From Armatimonadota bacterium (GTDB lineage: Bacteria; Armatimonadota; Abditibacteriia; CG2-30-59-28): 5,997 nucleotides of DNA. Where the stretch lies: the NCBI GenBank assembly GCA_016199605.1, contig JACQGJ010000506.1, forward strand, positions 1-5,997. Reading direction: 5' to 3'. The notes beneath the pieces were generated by a model, which worked only from the letters and a program-made list of their open reading frames with translations, ran no database searches and was not told the DNA's origin. Shown piece after piece: positions 1-5,714 of the stretch. The position numbers and the translations under genes were made by a program. Numbering within the stretch: position 1 is the stretch's first letter; each line of letters begins with the position of its first letter.

Positions 1-20
1 CCTGGGCGTGACTATGACGT

Positions 21-105
21 GGCAGTTCTACTGCCCCATGCCCTCACGGAGAAGGGCGAGTCGAACTCGCGCCTCATAGTCCGTCCAGGAGTCCAACTCC
101 TGGAC
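21..105. repeat. cluster of three perfect hairpins
   Basis: Three perfect inverted repeats lie in tandem. The first has arms GGCAG/CTGCC at 21-25 and 31-35 with a 5-nt loop. The second has arms GCGAGT/ACTCGC around a 3-nt CGA loop at about 54-68. The third has 10-bp arms at 83-92 (GTCCAGGAGT) and 96-105 with a 3-nt CCA loop. All share an AGT-(2 to 5 nt)-ACT core, and the last two cores differ by a single base (GAGTCGAACTC and GAGTCCAACTC). No T-run follows any of them, so they do not look like intrinsic terminators. The cluster starts where the recognisable IVP coding sequence stops (about 113), so it may be an inserted or recombined palindromic element. The left edge of the window cuts it, so its full extent is unknown. 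Confidence 0.6.
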
Positions 106-280
106 GAACAGGCGCCTCCCCGAGGTTGGTGCAGACCGACCGTGACGCTCGCCTTATCTGGTCAACCATCGAATACTTTTCCTCAGCGGGAAACGTCTTC
201 GTCAACTCGAAAATCCTCATCGCGGCATCCATCGCTTCCTGATAGACCCTCAGTTCCCGGTAGCTTCTAATATTCGCCAC
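74..280 (-). pseudogene. truncated four-helix-bundle protein, 23S rRNA intervening-sequence protein family
   Basis: The N-terminal part reads ANIRSYRELRVYQEAMDA, then an E-K-Y-S-M-V-D-Q-I-R-R segment and a V-C-T-N-L-G-E-A segment, which is the hallmark order of the 23S rRNA-IVP / four helix bundle family (PF05635/TIGR02436 type). The role of such proteins is unclear; the family was named from ORFs inside intervening sequences of 23S rRNA, although most members lie elsewhere. I place the start at the GTG at 278-280 because the family begins M-A-N-I-R-S-Y, and a purine-rich GGAGGGAGG lies just upstream (about 285-294). The reading frame stays open upstream only through the 8-bp repeat array. 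Similarity ends after residue 56 (GEA, near position 113). The family normally continues with a W-R-(K/R)-R-R-Y segment and two more helices to roughly 115-130 residues. Here 12 unrelated residues translated from the hairpin cluster lead to a TGA. I therefore call it a 3'-truncated remnant. Confidence 0.8.
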
Positions 281-286
281 TCCACC

Positions 287-374
287 CTCCCTCCATCCCC
301 GCGTCGCCTTGTCTCCAAGTCTCCGCGTCTCCCTCTCCCCCCGTCCCCGTGTCGCCAAGTCCCCGCGTCACAAA
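287..374. repeat. 8-bp periodic degenerate tandem array
   Basis: Read on the plus strand, the segment divides into consecutive 8-mers of the form GTCNCCNN. Examples are GTCGCCTT (303-310), GTCTCCAA (311-318), GTCTCCGC (319-326), GTCTCCCT (327-334), GTCCCCGT (343-350), GTCGCCAA (351-358) and GTCCCCGC (359-366). One diverged unit is CTCCCCCC (335-342). ATCCCCGC (295-302) and a weaker copy at 287-294 extend it leftwards. A partial GTCAC at 367-371 contains the complement of the stop codon of the cyclase-TIR-ATPase gene. On the minus strand the leftmost copies become GGAGGGAG, the apparent Shine-Dalgarno of the IVP remnant. Such 8-nt G/C-rich arrays next to four-helix-bundle genes are something I recall from environmental bacterial genomes, but I cannot verify that here. 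Confidence 0.75.
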
Positions 375-2467
375 AGGTGCTTTTTCAGATAGGTGGCGTA
401 GACCTCGCAGCGAGGACGGACATCGCGGGTGGTGTCCCCGGACATGACGCCGGCGCTGCGGAGGCGGTAGAAGCTGCTCTGGTCGCGACAGCCCTGACCG
501 CGGAGGAGTGCTCGCACAACTTCGCATAGCTGATCATCCTGGGCGAGGAGGACCAGGATACGACGCAGGTGGTCGCCGAAGGGGCCTTCGTCGCGGTCGG
601 CTTCTTGCTCGAAGTGGGCAATGTCAAGATTGTGAGTGACCATTTCGTGCAGGCCGCGGCGGACGAGATACGGATGACCTCCGACGAGTCGGAAGAAGCG
701 AGCCACTTTCGTTTCGCCCCGCAAGACACTTCCATAGCGTTGATTCAGATCACTAACCTGTTCGAGGGTGAAGTCCTCCAGCGTCAGCCGCGTGCCGACG
801 TTGAAGGGAGATTGGTTCAGATCGGTAATGAAGAGGTGGGCTTCGGTGGCGTAGGCCATGGCGAGGGTGAGCCGGGACCAGGGGCCGGCGGGGTCGAGGG
901 CGCGCTCGTTGTGCCAGGAGCGGAAAAGACCGAAGACCTCACCGCCAAAGTCGCAGGTGAAAAGGCGGTCCACTTCGTCCAGCCCCCAGACGATGGCTTC
1001 GGGGATCTTCCCAAGGGCCTCTCGTCGAAGATACCGCTCGAAGTTCACATTGGGGCTGCGGCGAGGGTTCCACATTTCGTCGGGGAACACGTCGAGGTCG
1101 AGCTGGTCGGCAAGAGATTCAGCCAGCGCCATCAGGAAGGTATCAATCGATTGCAGATGGCTGAGGTTGAGTTTCTGGAAATCGGTGAGGACAATCCTGG
1201 CGCCGGTCGCGCGGGCTTGCTGCAATCCGCGCGCCAGCAACGAGGTTTTGCCCATCTGCCGCGCGCCTTTGACCAGTACGATGCTGTCCCGCCTCTCGAT
1301 GGCGGAAAGGAAATCGTCATCAGTGCGCCGCACGATATAGAACTCGGAATCGAGAGGCACGGCCCCACCGACTGCTTCCCAGCGTGTGCGCTCGGCGGAC
1401 TTTTGCGGAGGCGGTTGGAGAAGGGCCGTCGCCAACTCGTTGACAAGACGCTCGTCATCCTGAGGCCCCTCCCAATGCGCGTATTCAATGGGATCAAGGA
1501 GTCCGGCGAGGTGGGGAGGCAGGGGTCCCTCGTACTGAAGGCGCACGGGCAGTATCCGCGGCTTTCCGTTCTGAACTTGAGCGGCTTCGTGGGCTGTCTG
1601 GATTTCGTAGGCGAGCATTTCGCTGTGCACTGCTGAGGCGGAGAGCAACGGAATGACGGCGTCGGCCTCACGAACCTTGCGCTCGATCTCCTGCGCCCAT
1701 TCAACCCCGATGGTCAAATGCCTGTCGACGAAAATATCGAGTCCTTTGTCCCGTAGTCGCTCCTCAAGAAGAGACAGCAACTTCTCATCGGGGAGAGTAT
1801 GGCGTTTGTAAAGCAGGGCCACTTTGATGCCAGAGGACGGGAGTGGAGACTCCAGCACAGGACTGACGGGTGCGGAAGTGGCTTGCCGCGGTCGCAGTTT
1901 CTGAGGGAGTTCCGGGTTGCCCACTTCGTCGGTGCAAAGGTTGAAGAGGGTGACCTGCACTCCGTGCTTGACCTCGCAACAGCCGATATCGTGGAGCATG
2001 TCCGCCCATGCGCCAAACTGACTGAGCACCTCGGCGACGCTGCGTGAAAGGAGAAGGTGTCCCGCGTCACCGCAGTCCATGACCCGTTGCGCCATATTCA
2101 CCCCGCCGCCGGCCACATTGATGCTGGCGTTGATGTCCTCCTGACGAACGACCGGGCCGCTATGGATGCCCATGCGGAGGGGCAACTCGCCGTGCTGTCG
2201 TGCGGCGCGCGCGATCTCGATCGCGCATCGCACGGGAGCCGCGGGATCCCGGAAGAACACCAAGGCCATGCCATCTCCGGTCGGTAGCCGAATGAGTTCG
2301 TCGGCTTCTTCGGCGCGGCGAAACTCCGAGGTCTCACGCACGATGTGCTGCAATTCCTGAATGAGGCGCGTTTGCTGCTCCATCGGAAGCCGAGAGTAGC
2401 CGACGATGTCCATAAAGAGGACATGCGCGATTTCGAGTTGGGGTGATGAGTACTGGGGTGAGTTCAT
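368..2467 (-). CDS. class III nucleotidyl cyclase - TIR - AAA-like ATPase fusion protein
   Basis: The protein has 699 residues and no signal peptide or membrane segment, so it is probably cytoplasmic. Residues about 10-180 form a class III adenylate/guanylate cyclase domain: F-M-D20-I-V-G-Y-S holds the first metal aspartate, L-P-T-G-D65-G-M-A the second, and G-G-V-N124-M-A-Q-R128 the transition-state Asn and Arg. The usual base-selecting lysine before the GDG is not evident, so the nucleotide product is open. Residues about 213-350 form a TIR domain, with I-F-V-D248, G-V-E-W257, L-L-S276 and S-E-M-L-A-Y-E288; E288 is the likely NAD-cleaving glutamate. Residues about 366-605 match the AAA-like family PF14516 (AAA_35): Walker A G401-ARQM-GKTS, Walker B V-W-G-L-D497-E498, then S-P-F-N-V-G and G-G-H-P-Y-L. 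The last 75 residues look like a helical or winged-helix tail. An AGGAG lies 6 nt before the ATG. The stop codon lies inside the 8-bp array. By family, the ATPase should act as an NTP-driven switch; coupling to cyclase and TIR activity is inference. Regulation and trigger are unknown. Confidence 0.9.
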   Translation of the reverse strand: MNSPQYSSPQLEIAHVLFMDIVGYSRLPMEQQTRLIQELQHIVRETSEFRRAEEADELIRLPTGDGMALVFFRDPAAPVRCAIEIARAARQHGELPLRMGIHSGPVVRQEDINASINVAGGGVNMAQRVMDCGDAGHLLLSRSVAEVLSQFGAWADMLHDIGCCEVKHGVQVTLFNLCTDEVGNPELPQKLRPRQATSAPVSPVLESPLPSSGIKVALLYKRHTLPDEKLLSLLEERLRDKGLDIFVDRHLTIGVEWAQEIERKVREADAVIPLLSASAVHSEMLAYEIQTAHEAAQVQNGKPRILPVRLQYEGPLPPHLAGLLDPIEYAHWEGPQDDERLVNELATALLQPPPQKSAERTRWEAVGGAVPLDSEFYIVRRTDDDFLSAIERRDSIVLVKGARQMGKTSLLARGLQQARATGARIVLTDFQKLNLSHLQSIDTFLMALAESLADQLDLDVFPDEMWNPRRSPNVNFERYLRREALGKIPEAIVWGLDEVDRLFTCDFGGEVFGLFRSWHNERALDPAGPWSRLTLAMAYATEAHLFITDLNQSPFNVGTRLTLEDFTLEQVSDLNQRYGSVLRGETKVARFFRLVGGHPYLVRRGLHEMVTHNLDIAHFEQEADRDEGPFGDHLRRILVLLAQDDQLCEVVRALLRGQGCRDQSSFYRLRSAGVMSGDTTRDVRPRCEVYATYLKKHLL

Positions 2468-2849
2468 GAGACACTCCTGCGCAAACTGAGGCGTTTTTAC
2501 CTCGCTGTGATCTCCTCACTGAGAGCGTGTCCAAAAAACCTTTGACCCCCACCCGGACCCTCCCCCGCTCTCGCAGGGGAGGGTCCGGTTCAGCCTCGCG
2601 CGGGTGGAATCCCTCCCCTGCGAGAGCGGGGGGCGAACTCGCAGAGTTCGAGGGGGGGGCAAAGATCATCGCGCTCCGTGCCAGCAAAAGGTGGTTTTTC
2701 AACGGTGACGAGTATGGTTTGACCATTTTGGAGTTGACTCCCACCATGCTGCACGCGAAAAGACAGCTTATACGCGACCTTCCACCCCGGCAATCGGCAC
2801 GTCCGCATGAACAGTGGCGGACAAAGTCGTTAGTTGACCAACCGAACTC
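2468..2849. other. intergenic gap with palindromic repeats, no supportable gene
   Basis: This 382-bp gap separates the propeller gene stop from the cyclase-TIR-ATPase start. The left third holds the AGGAG (2474-2478) serving the cyclase gene. Positions 2553-2650 hold the palindromic element annotated separately, followed by a run of eight G (2652-2659). A 6-bp stem (GTCCGC 2801-2806 with GCGGAC 2817-2822, 10-nt loop) lies just beyond the propeller gene but has no T-run, so it is not a convincing intrinsic terminator. Short ORFs cross the region on both strands, but they are Pro/Arg/Ser-rich translations of the repeats with no recognisable domain. I found no convincing sigma70-type promoter for the downstream gene. 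Confidence 0.6.
2553..2650. repeat. nested inverted repeats, REP-like palindromic element
   Basis: Three perfect palindromes overlap or abut. The first has 13-bp arms (CCGGACCCTCCCC at 2553-2565, complement at 2576-2588) around a 10-nt loop. The second has 22-bp arms at 2562-2583 and 2611-2632 around a 27-nt loop, with no mismatch. It reuses the right half of the first hairpin, so the two folds are mutually exclusive. The third has 7-bp arms CGAACTC (2634-2640) and GAGTTCG (2644-2650) with a GCA loop. No poly-T follows, and no coding sequence crosses the element. The C/G-rich CCCTCCCC...GGGGAGGG pattern is typical of interspersed REP/MITE-like repeats in GC-rich bacteria. Copy number elsewhere in the genome cannot be seen. 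Confidence 0.75.
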
Positions 2850-4604
2850 TCACCTCTGCTCCGCCACCGACGCGACCACTCGCACCACGCGATCCTCGCA
2901 GGCGATCCAAACGGCGCCGTCTTTTGTCGCGACGACGTCGCGGACGGTGACCGGGACATCCTTCAGAGGGATGGCAAGCCATCGATGGCCGTCGTAAGTC
3001 AGAACCCCTCCTTCCCATAGACCAACCCACAGACGGCCCGTTGAGTCCAGGTCGCTGCCGCGCAGCAGGGGACCGGTGTCCTCCGCCCCGCGGAAGTGAG
3101 TCGCCAGGTAGACCCATTCCCGTCGCCACGCCTGCGAGGGGTTCCACCAGCGCGGCCCCGACAGCCACCAGGCGTGCTTGACCGCGGCCCGGATGCGCGG
3201 GTCGGACTGGAGGAAGGTCTTGCCGTCCCAGGGCTGCGTTCCATACCAGAGACGACCTGCCGAGTCGTGCCAGAGACGTAGGTCCTTCTCTTCGGGAGGA
3301 TCATGCGGAGACAGACCGCTGTCGGGCGCAAGCCTTTTCCAGTAGCGATTGAGGAAGTATTTGTCCGCTTTTGCCTCGCTTGGGAACTTCAGCTCTTCGT
3401 TGGCATCGGATTGCCACGCCACGTTCCAGCGGCGCCGGGCGCTGGTCCAGACACCGGGAGGCAGCGTGAGTTTCTCCTTGCCTCGGGCAGGAACGTAGGC
3501 GATCCAATCGTTGCCATGCTGGCGGAAGACAATGCCACCACACACCGCCCAGACGTCTCCCTGATGTCCCAGAAGTTGCTGAAAATCCGGGAGCGATTTG
3601 ATGGGCGGTACGGGAGTCTCATCACCCACCTTCCGATCCCGCCACAGGGCCACGGCCACCTCATCGGAATTTCGCCCCACCAGCCACACCTCGCCGCCGG
3701 CGCCTGGCCACACGAGGTGCGGCCACAGCGCGGACCCATCGTTCTCGGCTGTGCCCGGCAGGAGCAGCGCCCCACCGTCCGGCTTGAGGAACCAGATGCC
3801 CTTCGCTCCGGCCGCCACGCAAACCCGATTGTCGGGCATCGCCCGGAGGTCGAACACCTCGGGGATTTGCCACGTCTTCACTGCGATCCGGTCGGTGGGC
3901 TCGGAAGCGTAGCGGGTTTGCACGAATCGAACGATATCGTCCCACAGCAAGTAGAGCCTCACGCGTCTGCGAAGCTCGACCAGCAGCTCCTTTGCTTCTT
4001 CCATGCGATTCAGGTGCTGCAGCGCGCGGAATCTTCGCACGAGCACGCCGTCGAGATCAGGGCGAAGTTTCAAGGCTTCCCGCGCTTGATCGTTGGCGGT
4101 GGACCACTCTTCCGCGATGACGGCGCGGTAGACCGCCTCCGTGTGAATCGCCGCCATTCGGTCCTTGCGCCACAACCGGTCGATGGGGTCGCCCTCACCC
4201 ATCGGGTCGGCGGGCGCGAGGTCAACCAACTCCCGCGCGCTGGTCGGATCGCCAAGTTCCCGTTTGATGTCCGCCAATGCGAGGTAGGGCACCCGCCAAT
4301 CCCTCGCACTGCGGGCTGCCGTGGCAAAGAACCCTCTCGCCTCAGCCCGTTTCCCGCGGCCCCATGCCTCCGCGCCGACGATGCAAAGATCCGCAACGGC
4401 TGCCGTTCCTTTTGTCCGGCTCAGGATGGCGTTGGATTGCTCTTGCGCTCGCGAGAATTGCAGGGGACTGGTTCCCGCCCGGCCCCTCAGGTAATGACCG
4501 AAAGACACCACGATGACTCCTGCAAGAAGCCCAGCACAAAAAGCTGAGAGTTTTGTTTGAGGCACGCGTACTCGATCAAGCAGAACGGACAGATTGACTT
4601 TCAT
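2850..4604 (-). CDS. membrane-anchored protein with TPR-like region and regulator-type beta-propeller
   Basis: The protein has 584 residues. The N-terminus is basic (K2, R11, R13, K18) and is followed by one hydrophobic segment (about 21-39, F-C-A-G-L-L-A-G-V-I-V-V), so it is most likely a signal anchor placing the rest outside the cytoplasm. Residues about 65-230 are helical and contain TPR-like pairs (A-E-A-R-G-F-F-A-T-A-A, W-S-T-A-N-D-Q-A-R-E-A-L-K-L-R-P, M-E-E-A-K-E-L-L). Residues about 248-575 are rich in Trp and Gly and carry repeated blade strands of the two-component regulator propeller type (Reg_prop). The clearest are D-S-A-G-R-L-W-Y-G (447-455), D-S-T-G-R-L-W-V-G-L-W-E-G-G-V-L-T-Y-D-G (520-539) and K-D-G-A-V-W-I-A (561-568); weaker ones lie near 251-275, 300-322 and 345-367. 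No kinase, cyclase or DNA-binding output domain follows, so the usual sensor fusion is absent. It is probably a binding or scaffold protein; the ligand is unknown. AAAGGGGG (4609-4616) lies 4 nt before the ATG. The upstream secretin-like gene ends 125 bp away on the same strand. Confidence 0.8.
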   Translation of the reverse strand: MKVNLSVLLDRVRVPQTKLSAFCAGLLAGVIVVSFGHYLRGRAGTSPLQFSRAQEQSNAILSRTKGTAAVADLCIVGAEAWGRGKRAEARGFFATAARSARDWRVPYLALADIKRELGDPTSARELVDLAPADPMGEGDPIDRLWRKDRMAAIHTEAVYRAVIAEEWSTANDQAREALKLRPDLDGVLVRRFRALQHLNRMEEAKELLVELRRRVRLYLLWDDIVRFVQTRYASEPTDRIAVKTWQIPEVFDLRAMPDNRVCVAAGAKGIWFLKPDGGALLLPGTAENDGSALWPHLVWPGAGGEVWLVGRNSDEVAVALWRDRKVGDETPVPPIKSLPDFQQLLGHQGDVWAVCGGIVFRQHGNDWIAYVPARGKEKLTLPPGVWTSARRRWNVAWQSDANEELKFPSEAKADKYFLNRYWKRLAPDSGLSPHDPPEEKDLRLWHDSAGRLWYGTQPWDGKTFLQSDPRIRAAVKHAWWLSGPRWWNPSQAWRREWVYLATHFRGAEDTGPLLRGSDLDSTGRLWVGLWEGGVLTYDGHRWLAIPLKDVPVTVRDVVATKDGAVWIACEDRVVRVVASVAEQR

Positions 4605-4729
4605 GACGCCCCCTTTCAGTTCACATCGCTGGCACTGTAAGACCTCCGCACTATTTTACTCCTATCCCGCGCAACTATGTGTCCATCTATCCACATTTCA
4701 CGCCCCTTGTCTTCTCTCTCATTCTCTGG

Positions 4730-5569
4730 TCATCGTGTTGCCGCGGGCGTTGCGAACCGCGGTCGGAGGAAGAGCATCAACTCCCGCCCTTCGTCCACAC
4801 GCACACCGCGGAGGGAAACAACCTCACCACTTTGTGCCTTGAGCACGCTCTGGATTTCCCCATGACCGGGGCGCAGGGCGAGCGCAGTGTGCAGGTGAAC
4901 CCCGCCCCCTGCTTCGAGCATGGGAGTGACATCCAACTCGGCCCAGCGTTTTTCCCCGGGGAGGTCCGTGCTGGCGGGGGTACATGAGGAGTTCAGTCCA
5001 CGAACTGTTGTGTTGAGGCAAACCTTCCAGTTTGCCGAGGACGGAAATCGCTTGAGTGCTCTCCATGCCGCGCTCCACTCCTCAACACTTCGGGGGGCCA
5101 ACGTGTCCCGTTCCTCAAAGGCCACCTCATGGGGGATTATTTTCGGATTGCCAACGACCAGAATGAGGTCGAGTTCAACGACAGAGATGGGCTGGTCCAG
5201 CATTCGGATCGTTTCACTCAATTGAGATATCGCCTCTCGCGTGGCATACACCAGGAGAGCATTTTGTTGGCGTATGGCAACGATGCTTTCGACCCCATCC
5301 GGCACCACGAGACCGTCTCCGTATGACCCTGACCTTTTCTCACGACGCAACCTCTCGAGGTTACCCGTGACCCAGTCCGGCGGTAGCAAGTCCAGTGAGG
5401 CTCCGCCGAAAGATAGTGCCACACTCTCCGCATCGACGTAGCGGATAGGTATGGTCTGGTAGATAGGTTTCTCGTCTTCGCCATCAGCTCCCGCACGCGC
5501 GGTCATCGCCTGTGCTACAAGAGCAAGGAACACGACGCATCCGATGGATATGCTGGTTTGCCGTTTCAC
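4730..5569 (-). CDS. exported short secretin-like protein
   Basis: The protein has 279 residues from a GTG start. I chose this start because GGGAGGT (5577-5583) lies 7 nt upstream and a Sec-type signal peptide begins immediately: K-R-Q-T then a hydrophobic core C-V-V-F-L-A-L-V-A, with probable cleavage after A-R-A (residue 26). A longer version from the ATG at 5776 would overlap the divergent gene and both promoters. Residues about 38-130 look like a secretin N1/NolW-type ring domain (I-P-I-R-Y-V-D-A-E-S-V-A-L opening; N-A-L-L-V-Y-A-T then I-R-M-L-D-Q-P closing). Residues 130-139 (V-V-E-L-D-L-I-L-V-V) resemble the start of the secretin beta-domain. Residues about 208-270 resemble its C-terminal strands (A-E-L-D-V-T-P, then G-E-V-V-S-L-R-G and E-L-M-L-F-L-R-P-R-F). 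At under 300 residues it is far shorter than a pore-forming secretin (usually 400-700), so a periplasmic or outer-membrane accessory is likelier than a channel. The secretin relation is an inference from pattern. Confidence 0.7.
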   Translation of the reverse strand: MKRQTSISIGCVVFLALVAQAMTARAGADGEDEKPIYQTIPIRYVDAESVALSFGGASLDLLPPDWVTGNLERLRREKRSGSYGDGLVVPDGVESIVAIRQQNALLVYATREAISQLSETIRMLDQPISVVELDLILVVGNPKIIPHEVAFEERDTLAPRSVEEWSAAWRALKRFPSSANWKVCLNTTVRGLNSSCTPASTDLPGEKRWAELDVTPMLEAGGGVHLHTALALRPGHGEIQSVLKAQSGEVVSLRGVRVDEGRELMLFLRPRFATPAATR

Positions 5570-5602
5570 GTGACGCACCTCCCGAAGTGTGTGTTGGGCT
5601 GG

Positions 5603-5632
5603 ATTATACTCCTGCTGACCGTCCTCCGTCGA
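5603..5632 (-). promoter_or_regulatory. probable sigma70-type promoter of the secretin-like gene
   Basis: On the minus strand a perfect TATAAT (5603-5608) follows TCGACG (5627-5632, four of six matches to TTGACA) with an 18-nt spacer. It lies about 34 nt upstream of the GTG start at 5567-5569, leaving a short leader that contains GGGAGGT. Placement and spacing fit a housekeeping promoter; the -35 is weak, so activator dependence is possible. Confidence 0.55.
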
Positions 5633-5650
5633 GTTGCCAGATGGAGGTGG

Positions 5651-5679
5651 TTGACACCAGCATCCGACCTCTCTATACT
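5651..5679 (+). promoter_or_regulatory. strong sigma70-type promoter of the rightmost gene
   Basis: On the plus strand TTGACA (5651-5656, consensus) and TATACT (5674-5679, five of six) are separated by exactly 17 nt. Transcription would start near 5686, about 30 nt before the ATG at 5715, and GAGGGGG (5703-5709) gives a ribosome-binding site 5 nt before it. The -35 sits inside the palindrome TGGT-TGAC-ACCA (5648-5659), which could be an operator half, but this is speculative. It lies back to back with the minus-strand promoter; the two -35 boxes are about 19 bp apart. Confidence 0.7.
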
Positions 5680-5714
5680 CACCGAAACTCCAGCATATTG
5701 CCGAGGGGGTCGTT

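Noticed and set aside
50..72. tRNA T-arm-like stem-loop with a TCGAA loop
   Set aside because: The loop is not seven bases, and no acceptor, D or anticodon arm could be found in the flanking sequence.
287..374. CRISPR array
   Set aside because: The period is 8 bp with no spacers; it is a degenerate tandem repeat.
267..527. Minus-strand 86-codon frame running through the 8-bp array
   Set aside because: It overlaps the end of the cyclase-TIR-ATPase gene out of frame and then translates the repeat array; not a credible protein.
569..1636. Plus-strand open frame of 355 codons
   Set aside because: It lies entirely antisense to the cyclase-TIR-ATPase gene, whose product has clear domains and motifs. 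The plus-strand translation has none, and long antisense frames are expected in GC-rich DNA.
2521..2545. Possible transposon terminal repeat (GAGAGCGTGTCCAAAAAA)
   Set aside because: It resembles some insertion-sequence ends, but no matching inverted copy, target duplication or transposase is present in the window.
2652..2659. Run of eight G as a possible phase-variable tract
   Set aside because: It is intergenic, about 185 bp from the nearest start codon and outside any promoter I can recognise; it is more simply part of the G/C-rich repeat region.
2334..2747. Minus-strand 137-codon frame across the repeat region
   Set aside because: It is mostly a translation of the palindromic repeat (Pro, Arg, Gly and Ala rich) and overlaps the N-terminus of the cyclase gene in another frame; no domain is visible.
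3303..4547. Plus-strand open frame of 414 codons
   Set aside because: It is antisense to the propeller gene; the translation is Pro/Arg/His-rich with no domain, and no convincing ribosome-binding site was seen.
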